Below are positions 28,083-37,475 of a DNA stretch of 64,000 nt, in pieces (position 1 is the first letter of the stretch; every line of letters starts with the position of its first letter). Source of the stretch: Kosakonia oryzendophytica. GTDB taxonomy: Bacteria; Pseudomonadota; Gammaproteobacteria; Enterobacterales; Enterobacteriaceae. The DNA is taken from positions 124,001 through 188,000 of the forward strand of contig NZ_FMAY01000005.1 of NCBI RefSeq assembly GCF_900094925.1, read 5' to 3'. The notes beneath the pieces were generated by a model. It did not search any database. It had not been told where the DNA came from and saw only the letters and a program-made list of their open reading frames with translations. The translations under genes were made by a program, and so were the position numbers.

Positions 28083-28279
28083 GATTTTCTCCCTCAGGAT
28101 TGAATGAATCACAGCATTGCACTCGTCCAGTGATAGCCTGGGGAGGAGGTTTGGGCAACTGAATCACATTCATGTAACGATAAGTGATTGAAAATTGATA
28201 CAGTAAAGTTAATGAATTTTTAAGAAAAGCCAGGTATGTTGAACGCCGGTCCGTTCTCCGTTTGTTGTGGGGTGTCGTT

Positions 28280-28810
28280 ATGCGTAGCAACTATTCCGGC
28301 TTACAAATCGCTATTCACTGGCTGGTATTTCTGCTGGTGGTGGCCGCTTATTGCGCCATGGAGTTTCGCGGTTTTGCGCCGCGCAGTTATCGCCCGGCGT
28401 TTAATATGGTGCATGTCTCCTGTGGCATTTCTATTCTGGTGTTGATGGTTGCGCGGTTACTGGTGCGGCTGAAAAACCCGACACCGCCGATTGTGCCAAA
28501 ACCATCCGCGATGATGACCGGGCTGGCGCACCTTGGCCATCTGGTGATTTATCTGCTGTTTATCGCATTGCCGGTGATCGGTCTGCTGATGATGTACAAC
28601 CGTGGTGGTCCGTGGATGGCGTTCGGCATAGCGATGCCGTATGCGGCTGAAGCCAATTTCGATCTTGTGGATACGCTAAAAGAGCTCCATGAGCTGCTGG
28701 CGAATCTGGGCTATTTTGTGATTGGCCTGCACGCGGCGGCTGCGCTGGCGCACCATTACATTTTTAAAGACAATACGTTGCTGCGAATGATGCCGAAAAA
28801 ACAGGCATAA
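28280..28810 (+). CDS. cybB: Superoxide:ubiquinone oxidoreductase, cytochrome b561 CybB
   Basis: A 176-residue diheme b-type cytochrome of the same length as E. coli CybB, with four membrane helices. Heme-ligand His residues are seen in LQIAIHWLVFL, MVHVSCGISI, LKELHELLANLG and VIGLHAAAALAHHY. CybB oxidises superoxide at the periplasmic face and passes electrons to ubiquinone. Start is ATG 28280 (MRSNYSGLQ), with TGGGG upstream, matching the E. coli length. An intrinsic terminator follows. Confidence 0.95.
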   Translation: MRSNYSGLQIAIHWLVFLLVVAAYCAMEFRGFAPRSYRPAFNMVHVSCGISILVLMVARLLVRLKNPTPPIVPKPSAMMTGLAHLGHLVIYLLFIALPVIGLLMMYNRGGPWMAFGIAMPYAAEANFDLVDTLKELHELLANLGYFVIGLHAAAALAHHYIFKDNTLLRMMPKKQA

Positions 28811-28841
28811 CGCTTCGCGGCACGTAAAACCCAATCTCTGA

Positions 28842-28867
28842 GCCTCGTTATACTGCGGGGCTTTTTT
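28842..28867 (+). terminator. Intrinsic terminator of cybB
   Basis: GCCTCG (28842-28847), loop TTATACTG, CGGGGC (28856-28861; one T-G wobble), then six T (28862-28867). Confidence 0.85.
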
Positions 28868-28882
28868 ATTTTCCCGACGGCT

Positions 28883-28937
28883 AAAATGTGATCTTGTCTG
28901 GTTTTTACGGCAGAAAAACCGGGGGGAATCACATTTT
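28883..28937. repeat. Nested 55-bp inverted repeat upstream of the MHS symporter
   Basis: Outer arms AAAATGTGAT (28883-28892) and ATCACATTTT (28928-28937) are exact complements; inside them GGTTTTT (28900-28906) and AAAAACC (28914-28920) pair around ACGGCAG. The middle segments pair poorly. It lies between the cybB terminator and the symporter start, and could be a leader hairpin, an operator pair or a decayed small mobile repeat. Confidence 0.8.
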
Positions 28938-29021
28938 GCGCCATCTGTGCTGTGCTGAATTCGTACAAGCGGTGTAGATAGTATATCTATTATAGAAACA
29001 CTATCGTGAGTGGAGGGGGAT

Positions 29022-30347
29022 ATGACACAGCCAGTACAGGAGTCTCTCGATCGGATGGCGTCGCAGGAAGAGGCCTCCGGGAGCCGTAAATTACGTAAAG
29101 TGCTGCTGGCCACCGGTATTGGCCATTTTGTTGAGTGGTTCGACTTCGGTTTGTACGGCACACTGGCCGCGATTATCGGTCTGCAATTCTTTCAGGCGGG
29201 TAACCCCAGCGTGGCATTGCTCTCTTCCTTTGCCGTCTTTGGCGCCGGGTTTGTGATGCGCCCGCTGGGTGGGCTGTTCTTCGGATCACTGGGCGATCGC
29301 AAAGGGCGGCAAAAAGTGCTGGCAACTGTGATTCTGCTTACTTCCGGCGCCACGTTCGTGATGGGGTTATTGCCAACCTATCATCAGATTGGCATTACAG
29401 CGACGGTGTTGCTGGTGATCACCCGTCTGGTTCAGGGCTTTGCTGCCGGTGGTGAAAGTTCCGGGGCGACAACGTACCTGGCGGAATATGCGCCTATGGC
29501 GCGCCGTGGCTATTTTACCTGTTGGATCGATAACTTCGGTTTTATGGCCTTTGTCGCCGGTTCAGGGTTAGTGTTTCTGCTGACCGCAACGCTGGGTGAA
29601 AGCACCATGAACGACTGGGGCTGGCGCATTCCCTTTTTGATCGCCGGGCCGCTGGGCTGGGTAGGGCTCTATTTACGAAAACACCTCGAAGATTCGCCGG
29701 AATTTGTTGATGCCATGAAAAACGGGCAAACAGAGACCGCACCGCTGCGTAAAGCCGTCACCACGGCATGGGCGGCATTGCTGTTTTGCGTTGGTTTTGT
29801 GGTCATCAAGGCGGTCGGGCACTGGACGCTACAAACCTTTATGCCGAGTTACCTTTCCACCGAGTTACACTTTTCCAGGCTGAATGCCTATGCCATTACC
29901 ACCATTGGGCTGTTTTCCGTTGCGGTACTGGTGCCCTTTATGGGTTATCTGTCGGATAAATACGGGCGTAAGCCATTGATGCTGACCGGCTGTGCCGGGT
30001 TTATTTTGCTAAGTTATCCGGCGATGATGGTGATGGCGAATGGCGATGTGCTCTCGGCGGTGCTGGCAATGGTAATGTTGGGGGCTTTCATTGCGGCGTT
30101 TGACGGGGCTTGCACTGCGGCGATGGCTGAACTGTTCCCGACCCGTATTCGTTACGGCGGGCTGTCGATTGCCTATAACTTTGCAGTGGCGTTTTTTGGC
30201 GGCATCACGCCGTGGTTCTCTGTGTGGCTGATCACCAACACGGGCGACAAATTCTCGCCCGCCTACTATGTGATGGGCGCGGCACTGATCACTTTCCTGA
30301 CGGTCATGCGCGCGCGTGAAACCGCCGGTAAGCCACTTAAACGATAA
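29022..30347 (+). CDS. MHS-family MFS symporter (ProP/ShiA/KgtP type)
   Basis: A 441-residue, 12-helix transporter. Diagnostic segments of the metabolite:H+ symporter family are GIGHFVEWFDFGLYG in TM1, the loop signature GDRKGRQKVL, RLVQGFAAGGESSGATTYLAEYAP, the DSPEF motif after TM6, and RIRYGGLSIAYNFAVAFFGG. It should import an organic acid, betaine or similar solute with protons. Start is ATG 29022 after GGAGGGGG; a GTG at 29010 lies inside that ribosome site. The substrate cannot be assigned. In K-12 this position (after cybB) holds hokB and trg. Confidence 0.9.
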   Translation: MTQPVQESLDRMASQEEASGSRKLRKVLLATGIGHFVEWFDFGLYGTLAAIIGLQFFQAGNPSVALLSSFAVFGAGFVMRPLGGLFFGSLGDRKGRQKVLATVILLTSGATFVMGLLPTYHQIGITATVLLVITRLVQGFAAGGESSGATTYLAEYAPMARRGYFTCWIDNFGFMAFVAGSGLVFLLTATLGESTMNDWGWRIPFLIAGPLGWVGLYLRKHLEDSPEFVDAMKNGQTETAPLRKAVTTAWAALLFCVGFVVIKAVGHWTLQTFMPSYLSTELHFSRLNAYAITTIGLFSVAVLVPFMGYLSDKYGRKPLMLTGCAGFILLSYPAMMVMANGDVLSAVLAMVMLGAFIAAFDGACTAAMAELFPTRIRYGGLSIAYNFAVAFFGGITPWFSVWLITNTGDKFSPAYYVMGAALITFLTVMRARETAGKPLKR

Positions 30348-30371
30348 CGCTGAAGCCTGCACGGCGGGGCA

Positions 30372-31040
30372 TTAGCGGGCTACAACACACAGTGTGACGT
30401 GATCCCACCAGGGATTATTCGTCACCTGTTGGTGTTGAATAATAAAACCTTGCTCGAGGATTTCTTGCCGTAATAATGGCAGCGGCAATAATGTGCGCCA
30501 GGGTTGACCATCCCGATAAAGGACATACTCCGCCGGGTTGTAGTGTCGGCGATCTTCTTCTTTTCGCGGCTCTCCGCACATGCTACTCAGCACAAAGTGG
30601 CCATCGACCGCGAGCAGGCGCTTGATTTCATGCCAGGCCTGCTCGCGCTGTTTTCCCGTCAGGCAGTGCATGCAGCTCCCGTCAAAAATTAACGCAAATG
30701 GGTGTTCAGGCAACTGATTGAGATGGCAAACATCGGCTGTCTGAAAATCGCCGCAGAGTCCTTGCCGGAAAAAATTCTCCTGTGCCCAACGGATTGCGGT
30801 TGGGGAAATATCCACGCCGCTTACCTGATAGCCCTCTCTGGCAAACCACAACGACGCCATGGATCCGTTACCACAACCCAGTTCAAGGATCCTGCTGCCC
30901 GGTGCGGGTAACAATGCGGCGTCTTTCAGCGTTGTCAGATTTTCATGCAAATTATGCCATGCGCGCGGGTAACCGCTGCCGGTCCAGGCTGGCTCCCCGC
31001 TGGCGTACAGCCGCTGATATATCTGTTCGTAAATATCCAT
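30372..31040 (-). CDS. Class I SAM-dependent methyltransferase
   Basis: A 222-residue methyltransferase with motif I RILELGCGNGSMASLWFA (about 50-67), acidic VSGVDIS, and FALIFDGSCMHCL as motif IV. The N-terminus MDIYEQIYQRLYASGEPAWTGSGYP and the C-terminal strand pair HQQVTNNPWWDHVTLCVV resemble small-molecule methyltransferases. Substrate unknown. It converges on the symporter gene with a 24-bp gap. Confidence 0.82.
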   Translation of the reverse strand: MDIYEQIYQRLYASGEPAWTGSGYPRAWHNLHENLTTLKDAALLPAPGSRILELGCGNGSMASLWFAREGYQVSGVDISPTAIRWAQENFFRQGLCGDFQTADVCHLNQLPEHPFALIFDGSCMHCLTGKQREQAWHEIKRLLAVDGHFVLSSMCGEPRKEEDRRHYNPAEYVLYRDGQPWRTLLPLPLLRQEILEQGFIIQHQQVTNNPWWDHVTLCVVAR

Positions 31041-31094
31041 CTTATCGCGTTATTTAATGAGAACGGAGTTGATAAATATACGCGCAATATTAAC

Positions 31095-31436
31095 TCAGGA
31101 AATCATTTTTATTCCGTAAGGGCAAAGTTCAAATAAGCAGTCCTGTTGCTGGTCACAATTTCTTAAAGAAACATTATCATTGCCGGGGCAGTTGCAACTG
31201 TTTTTTATCGTTCGCCAGACGGAAGGAAAAAAAGGCATCGTATGGACAATGTTAAAGTTTCGTGATTTGCCATCAACAATAACGCCCTGAGCGTCCGTCT
31301 TTAACTTGTTGTTTGGACGTAAAAAATAGGAGCCTTTATACCATATGATAACAGACAGTTCCGATGTATTTCGCGCCAGGGCGAAAGCCGTGCCGGTGGC
31401 GGGGGATACCAGCATATCCGTAATATTCCAGTGCAT
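31095..31436 (-). CDS. Hypothetical protein with cysteine-rich C-terminus
   Basis: A 113-residue protein not recognised. ATG 31436 has GGAGGAG directly upstream, which strongly supports translation. The N-terminal half has alternating strands (MLVSPATGTAFALARN, VIIWYKGSYFLRPNN, AQGVIVDG) and the last 40 residues carry five cysteines (CNCPG, NCDQQQDC, ELCPYG), suggesting a metal site or disulfides. It has no signal peptide. Composition is more AT-rich than the neighbouring methyltransferase, hinting at acquired DNA. Confidence 0.6.
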   Translation of the reverse strand: MHWNITDMLVSPATGTAFALARNTSELSVIIWYKGSYFLRPNNKLKTDAQGVIVDGKSRNFNIVHTMPFFPSVWRTIKNSCNCPGNDNVSLRNCDQQQDCLFELCPYGIKMIS

Positions 31437-31984
31437 AACTCCTCCTTCTTTTGAACATATTCCCTGTGAGAAAAATCCTAACAAATAAGAAAGTCTGCGC
31501 CTATGGCTAATAACAATATTTAATGTCGCTGCGTAAAACCTAAAGAAATTTTCAAAAGTTTACTGAGTAATTTTTATATGGTTGCTCGGGTTCATGCTCA
31601 CCAGCCTGACCCGCAAAATGTCTCACCATTTTGAGTGCCATGGGGCGGTGAGGTAGGGGGGCTGCTAAGGTTTGAAAAATTACTGGCAATCCAAAGAGTG
31701 TTGCTATTATTAATTCTGTATCACTCACAAAACCCCTAAAGGCTGGTGCGACAGTCTGTTCCATGCACGGTCAGTTTTTATGCAAGGCGCTGAAACACCA
31801 AAAACTTCAGCCTGAAATAGCGCTTAAGTAAAATCTGTGATGGCGAAAATGGTCGCGGTGTGGCGGCGAAATGGGTGTTCGGTTCTGGCGATAAATGATT
31901 TAAGTAATGGTAAAGGGCGTTAACGTTACCATCGGTATTTCTGGTGCGCGAAGACCCACCAGAGAATATATTCCGGGACACTGT
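31437..31984. other. Long intergenic region upstream of the hybrid kinase
   Basis: About 550 bp without a convincing gene. A minus-strand frame at 31552-31764 has no ribosome site and no recognisable family. Small hairpins are present: GCTGAA ... TTCAGC around 31789-31812 and TCTGGTG (31940-31946) with CACCAGA (31957-31963), the latter just ahead of the kinase start. The promoter for the kinase operon is expected here but no clear -35/-10 pair stands out. Confidence 0.6.
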
Positions 31985-34900
31985 ATGCAGCCATCGGGAA
32001 ATAACTATCAGATTCAAGAAAAGCGCCGCCCACAACTGGTAACGATAATCACCCTGGTGGCAGGGTTGCTGCTTACATTGGTGGCCGTTCTGGTGGTGCA
32101 CCGGCTGAATGAACAGCATATCCGGCAATCGGTTATTAAAAATGCAGAGCCACAATTCAACGAGTTAATGGAAAGAGTCAACCGATATCGGTATGGCCTG
32201 TACGAAGCCCGCACGGCAGTCCTCAGTAGCGGTGGCCGCGAGGTGACAGACCAGGGTTTTGTCGGTTTTGCCCAATCGTTAGATTTGAGCAGAGACTTCC
32301 CGGGGGCAAGAGGCTTTGGGTTTATTCGCAGGGTACCTCACCTGAAACTTGCTGATTATCTGGCTGAAGAACGCAAAGAAGGTCGCCCCGATTTCCGAAT
32401 CTACTCCATCGGGCTGAACCAGCACGAACATTACATTATTGAATATATGGAGCCTGCTGCCGTCAGCAGTAACGCGAATATCATAGGCCTGGATATTGCG
32501 TCAGAATATATGCGCAAGCTGGCGGCGGATAACGCCATGCTGAGCGGCGATGCCGTTATCACATCACCCTTAACCCTGAAATATTCTTCACCCCAGCAGC
32601 TGGATGCATTTTTAATTCTGCTGCCCATCTATGACGGCGCAAAAACCCCCGCCACCGCCATGGAAAGAATGCAGCGCGGTTTTGGCTGGGCTTTTGCGCC
32701 ATTAAATGTGCATGAAATTCTCGCGGGCTCCGGCATTCGTAATGACCAGCTCATTTTGTCGCTGCAGGATGCAACCAATCCACAGGATGTTGAGGAGTTT
32801 TACCGCAACAGCAGTGAACAGGGGCTTTATCCCTACAGCAAAGATATTCCGGTTCTGGGCAGGATCTGGCGTTTTACATTGACCGTTACACCCGCCTGGG
32901 TCGCCGGGCTGAATCTGCTTTCCCCAGTGTGGATCGCGCTGCTGGGCGGGGGGATGACGCTGATCCTCGTTATGCTGGTCAATATTGCCGTCTCTCGCAA
33001 TGCCGATCGTAAACGGCTGCTCATTGAGCAAAATAAGCTCACGCTGATTGTGGAAAGCTCCGTTGATGCAATTATCGGGAAGGACACCACCGGAACAGTG
33101 ATTAGCTGGAATAAGGGGGCCGAACGCATGTTTGGCTATGCCCGCCAGGAAGCTATCGGGCAGAAGATGGTGGACTTGATTATCCCCGCACGGCTGAAAG
33201 AAGAAGAGAGCCAGATCCTGCAACGGGTGATGTCCGGGCAGCCTATCGAAAGCCTGGAGACGGTGCGCCATCGCAAAGATGGCTCGGAGCTTACTGTCGC
33301 CACAACGATAGCCCCCATCTGTTCCGCTGACGGAAAGGTCATTGGCGCATCGAAAAGTGTGCGGGACATTTCACTTCAGAAAGAAGCAGAGCAGCGCATC
33401 CGCGATCTTAATATCAATCTGGAGCAGCAGGTCAGGCAGCGTACCGAAGAGTTGGCCACCGTCAACGCAATGCTCAGCACGGTGTTATCCGCCACGTATG
33501 AATTTATGATCATTGCCACCGATCTGGATGGCACCATCCGTCTGTTTAACCGTGGCGCGGAGCGGATGCTGGGCTACTGCGAGGCGGATATGGTGGGGAA
33601 AGCGACGCCGGAAATACTGCATGTGCCAGAAGAAATCCTCGCGCGGAGTAAACAACTCAGTGAACAATATAATGAAGATATTCAAGGGTTTGATGTCTTA
33701 ATTTACCATACGCGCAATGGTCGTCCGGAACATTTTGAGTGGACCTATCAGCACAAGGATGGTACGCGTTTCCCCGTCAATCTGGTGGTCACGGCGATGC
33801 GCGATGCTAACGGCGCGATCATTGGTTATCTCGGTATTGCGGCGGATATTACGCAACAGCGCCAGGCCCAGCAAGCGCTGGAGGCCGCCCGCGATCAGTT
33901 ATTGTCGACCACACAAACCCTGCTGATTGCTTCGAAAACGGCGGAGCTGGGGATCTGGAGCTGGAATATAGCCACCGATGCGCTGGAGTGGAACGACAAG
34001 ATGTATGAGCTTTATGATTTGCCGCCATCGCTGGCGGAAAACGGGTTAACATTCCAGCGCTGGGCCTCGCGTATCCATCCGGAAGATGTCGACATTGCGG
34101 TCAATGATCTGCGCCGCGCCATTGTCACGCACGATGAGTATCTTCCGACATTTCGCATTCTTCGTAGTGATAACTCGCAGCACTTTATTCAGGCTGCCGC
34201 CAACATTGAATACGACAGCAACGGTCAGCCGGTTCGCGTGACCGGAATAAATCAGGACATTACCGAAGATCGCTTACTGAAATTGCATTTAATTGAAGCC
34301 AAAGAACAGGCCGATGCGGCGAACGCCGCGAAATCCCTGTTCCTTGCCAATATGAGTCATGAAATCCGTACGCCGATGAATGCTGTGTTGGGTATGCTGC
34401 AACTGCTGCTGAAAACCGGGCTAACGCAAAAACAGCATGATTTCGCTTTCAAGGCACATGTCGCCGCAACATCGCTCCTTAGTTTGCTGAATGATGTCCT
34501 GGACTACTCAAAAATTGATGCCGGTAAACTGGAACTGGATCTGAATCCGCTCGATTTGCACAGTCTGATGCAGCAACTGGCAATCATTCTTTCCGGTAAT
34601 TTGCGTAACAAATCCGTGGAGCTGCTGTTCGATCTCGATAATTCCCTGCCGCCGAACATCATTGGTGATGCACAGCGATTGCAGCAAATCCTGATCAACC
34701 TGGTCAGCAATGCGATCAAATTCACTGAGAAAGGGGAAGTGATTGTACAAACCCGACTGCTGGCGTTATCTGAGCAGAGTGTTGATGTGCGTATCAGCGT
34801 GTCTGATACCGGCATTGGCATCAGCGAAGCGCAGCAGAAACGGATATTTGATGTGTTTACTCAAGCCGAAACCTCGACCTCACGGCGCTATGGCGGAACC

Positions 34901-36490
34901 GGACTGGGGCTCGTTATTAGCCGTCGTCTGGTTGAGCAAATGGGCGGCATACTCACCGTTGACAGTGAGCTTGGGCATGGCAGTACCTTCGCCTTTGAAC
35001 TGCACTTCCCGCGCGATACCCGCGTCACCTGGCAGCCTCTGCACATTAGCGGTGACACACCGCGCGTACTGGTGGTGGACGATAATCTGATTGCCCGAAC
35101 GCTGATCGTGGACATGTTGCGCGCAATGCATGTCCAGGCCGACAGCACGCCCAGCGCCGCCGAGGCTATCCGGAAAGTGAAAGCCGCCTCCGATGCCGGT
35201 ACGCCTTACGATACTGTGTTGTTGGACTGGATCATGCCGGAGATGGACGGCATTGCTCTGGCAGAGCATATTCGTCATGACATGCAGTTGCCGCGCATAC
35301 CCTCGTTGATTTTACTCAGTGCAGCGCACCATGAAGATCTGCCGGATACCGGTGCGCACTCGCCGCTGGATAAAGTCCTGTCGAAACCCATCACCCCGCA
35401 GCAATTACTGGACGCCATAAGCACAGCGTCTGCCAGCGATAAATCTCACACCAGCCCTGACCCGGCCGCGAGTCATATGCTGGCCGGTTTGTCTTTACTG
35501 GTGGTGGAGGATAATGCGTTTAACCAGACCGTAGTCAGAGAGCTGCTGATGAGCGAAGGCGCGCTCGTGACTATTGCCTCCGGGGGAGAAGAGGGGGTCA
35601 ATACGGTGATTCAGGGGCGCCAGAGATTCGATATGGTACTGATGGATTTGCAAATGCCGGACATCGATGGCTTTGAAGCCACCCGAAGGATACGCGCGAA
35701 TCCGGCATTCGCAACGTTGCCGATTGTGGCGATGACGGCGAACGTAAGCGAATCAGATAAACAGAATTGCCTTGCTGCCGGTATGGACGGGCATATCAGT
35801 AAACCGCTGGTGTTCACGGATGTGATTGCCGTGATCCTGCAAATTAGCGGGCGGCAGACCCACGCCGTCGAGGCTGCCGCTGATGTAAAACCGGCCTCGA
35901 ACCAACTGTTACAGCGTTTTGGCGGAAACCTGATCATTTATCAAAAATTACTGCGCGCATTTATGCCATCGTTTTCCGAACTGGTGACCGCTTTACGAGA
36001 CGCGCGCCGCAATGAAGACTGGCCAGCCGCGATGATGGCGCTGCATACCCTGAAGGGAACCACTGGCTCCGTCGGGCTGGATAATCTCTATCACTATGTT
36101 GTTAACAGCGAGTCGGCATTAAAAACTGCCCGTGAGCAGGATAAAGCCCGACAACTGGATGAGATACTTGCACAGATTGAAGACCTGGCGCAGGAAGAGC
36201 ACCGCAATATCAGCCAGTGGGTTGCCGGCATGATGCCCACCCCTGATGTACCGGAACCTGCTCAGGTTGAGCTGGACAGGCTGATAGATGACCTGTCGCA
36301 GAGTCTTAACAGCAGCAATATGAAGGCCGTCGATCAGGCAGAACAACTCGCCTGGCAACTGAGTCAGAACCCGGCATGGCAGTCATTCGCGGAGGCGCTT
36401 GTTCAGGCGACCGAAAATCTCGACTTTAACAGGGCGAAGCAGGTGCTGGAGCAGATTAAGGAGGTGCGGGATGTGGAAAAAAATGCTTGA
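31985..36490 (+). CDS. Membrane hybrid sensor histidine kinase (CHASE-PAS3-HisKA-HATPase-REC2-HPt)
   Basis: About 1501 residues from ATG 31985; an earlier frame start at 31907 lacks a ribosome site and adds a non-membrane leader. Order: TM1 (about 19-41), a periplasmic CHASE-type sensor (about 70-270), TM2 (about 310-340), three PAS domains (near 352, 501 and 654), HisKA with SHEIRTPMN (His about 792), HATPase with NLVSNAIKF, DTGIGIS and GTGLGL, REC1 (phospho-Asp about 1081 in LLDW), REC2 (Asp about 1221 in LMDLQMP) and HPt with LHTLKGTTGS (His about 1354). A full phosphorelay is present. The last 20 bases overlap a diguanylate cyclase gene, its likely phospho-target. The signal is unknown. 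Confidence 0.93.
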   Translation: MQPSGNNYQIQEKRRPQLVTIITLVAGLLLTLVAVLVVHRLNEQHIRQSVIKNAEPQFNELMERVNRYRYGLYEARTAVLSSGGREVTDQGFVGFAQSLDLSRDFPGARGFGFIRRVPHLKLADYLAEERKEGRPDFRIYSIGLNQHEHYIIEYMEPAAVSSNANIIGLDIASEYMRKLAADNAMLSGDAVITSPLTLKYSSPQQLDAFLILLPIYDGAKTPATAMERMQRGFGWAFAPLNVHEILAGSGIRNDQLILSLQDATNPQDVEEFYRNSSEQGLYPYSKDIPVLGRIWRFTLTVTPAWVAGLNLLSPVWIALLGGGMTLILVMLVNIAVSRNADRKRLLIEQNKLTLIVESSVDAIIGKDTTGTVISWNKGAERMFGYARQEAIGQKMVDLIIPARLKEEESQILQRVMSGQPIESLETVRHRKDGSELTVATTIAPICSADGKVIGASKSVRDISLQKEAEQRIRDLNINLEQQVRQRTEELATVNAMLSTVLSATYEFMIIATDLDGTIRLFNRGAERMLGYCEADMVGKATPEILHVPEEILARSKQLSEQYNEDIQGFDVLIYHTRNGRPEHFEWTYQHKDGTRFPVNLVVTAMRDANGAIIGYLGIAADITQQRQAQQALEAARDQLLSTTQTLLIASKTAELGIWSWNIATDALEWNDKMYELYDLPPSLAENGLTFQRWASRIHPEDVDIAVNDLRRAIVTHDEYLPTFRILRSDNSQHFIQAAANIEYDSNGQPVRVTGINQDITEDRLLKLHLIEAKEQADAANAAKSLFLANMSHEIRTPMNAVLGMLQLLLKTGLTQKQHDFAFKAHVAATSLLSLLNDVLDYSKIDAGKLELDLNPLDLHSLMQQLAIILSGNLRNKSVELLFDLDNSLPPNIIGDAQRLQQILINLVSNAIKFTEKGEVIVQTRLLALSEQSVDVRISVSDTGIGISEAQQKRIFDVFTQAETSTSRRYGGTGLGLVISRRLVEQMGGILTVDSELGHGSTFAFELHFPRDTRVTWQPLHISGDTPRVLVVDDNLIARTLIVDMLRAMHVQADSTPSAAEAIRKVKAASDAGTPYDTVLLDWIMPEMDGIALAEHIRHDMQLPRIPSLILLSAAHHEDLPDTGAHSPLDKVLSKPITPQQLLDAISTASASDKSHTSPDPAASHMLAGLSLLVVEDNAFNQTVVRELLMSEGALVTIASGGEEGVNTVIQGRQRFDMVLMDLQMPDIDGFEATRRIRANPAFATLPIVAMTANVSESDKQNCLAAGMDGHISKPLVFTDVIAVILQISGRQTHAVEAAADVKPASNQLLQRFGGNLIIYQKLLRAFMPSFSELVTALRDARRNEDWPAAMMALHTLKGTTGSVGLDNLYHYVVNSESALKTAREQDKARQLDEILAQIEDLAQEEHRNISQWVAGMMPTPDVPEPAQVELDRLIDDLSQSLNSSNMKAVDQAEQLAWQLSQNPAWQSFAEALVQATENLDFNRAKQVLEQIKEVRDVEKNA

Positions 36491-37418
36491 GGAGCTGAAC
36501 CAGCAAGGCATTAAGCCTCGTGTGCTGATCGTTGATGACCAGCCTATCAACATTCGCCTGTTAAACGACGTCTTTACCGAACAGTTTGATGTGCTGATGG
36601 CGACAACCGGTGAGAAGGCGCTGGCGCTGGCAAAAGAGCAGCAACCCGATCTGATCCTACTGGATATTATTATGCCGGAGATGGACGGTTACGAGGTCTG
36701 CCGACGCCTGAAGGCCGATCCCCTGACTGAGTTTATCCCGGTGATTTTTGTGACCGCAGAGACCGAAGCGGACGTTGAAGCCTATGGCTTCGAAATTGGC
36801 GCAGTGGACTTTATCGCTAAACCGATTAACCCGGCGGTGGTTCGGGCCCGAGCCATTACCCATCTGACGCTCAAGCTGTATATGGACAATATGCGTAATA
36901 TTGCCTGGCTTGATGGTCTGACGGGCTTGCTCAATCGCCGCCGGTTCGATGAATTACTCACTAAAAACTGGCTGCTCTGCCGCCGGGAACAGCGCCCCAT
37001 TGCGCTGCTGATGATGGATGTCGATTTTTTCAAACGCTATAACGATCATTACGGGCATCTGGCCGGCGATGACTGCTTGCGAACCATTGCGTCCACCCTG
37101 AAAGCCACGCTTCATCGCCCGGCGGATCTGGCATTTCGTTATGGTGGCGAGGAGTTTGCCTGCCTGTTGCCGTTCACGGATGAAAAGGGTGCAATCTTCT
37201 GTGCAAACGCCATACTGGAGGCGTTAAAAGCGCTGGAACTGCCTCATGCCACGTCTGATATCGGCCCGTTTGTCACCCTGAGCATTGGTATTGCATGGAC
37301 TATCCCCACACAAGCCGGTAGCTGGACCCAATTGCTGCACGACGCCGACACGGCGCTTTATCAAAGCAAATCCGCCGGGCGTAACCGGGTGTCGAGTCTA
37401 CATACAACGGATGGGTGA
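36471..37418 (+). CDS. Response-regulator diguanylate cyclase (REC-GGDEF)
   Basis: A 315-residue PleD-like protein. REC spans about 15-135, with acidic VDD near 22 and phospho-Asp65 in LLDIIMPEMDG. The GGDEF domain starts at LTGLLNRRRFDELL; the active site reads GGEEF (225-229). RPAD at 216-219 lies exactly five residues before it, the inhibitory RxxD I-site, so it should make c-di-GMP under product control. Start is ATG 36471 with GGAGG 7 bases upstream, inside the kinase gene, so the pair is translationally coupled. Metal-binding DVDFFKRYND is intact. Confidence 0.93.
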   Translation: MWKKMLEELNQQGIKPRVLIVDDQPINIRLLNDVFTEQFDVLMATTGEKALALAKEQQPDLILLDIIMPEMDGYEVCRRLKADPLTEFIPVIFVTAETEADVEAYGFEIGAVDFIAKPINPAVVRARAITHLTLKLYMDNMRNIAWLDGLTGLLNRRRFDELLTKNWLLCRREQRPIALLMMDVDFFKRYNDHYGHLAGDDCLRTIASTLKATLHRPADLAFRYGGEEFACLLPFTDEKGAIFCANAILEALKALELPHATSDIGPFVTLSIGIAWTIPTQAGSWTQLLHDADTALYQSKSAGRNRVSSLHTTDG

Positions 37419-37475
37419 CCTGCTGAAAGGCGCAGACAGCACCACCCAATGATAACGATGGAATAAGAGACAAAA

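Noticed and set aside
28883-28937. CRP site reading of TGTGAT ... ATCACA
   Set aside because: The half sites are 35 bases apart, far beyond the 6-base spacing of a CRP operator.
31552-31764. 70-codon minus-strand ORF upstream of the hybrid kinase
   Set aside because: No ribosome site, no recognisable family; could be a decayed fragment but not supportable as a gene.
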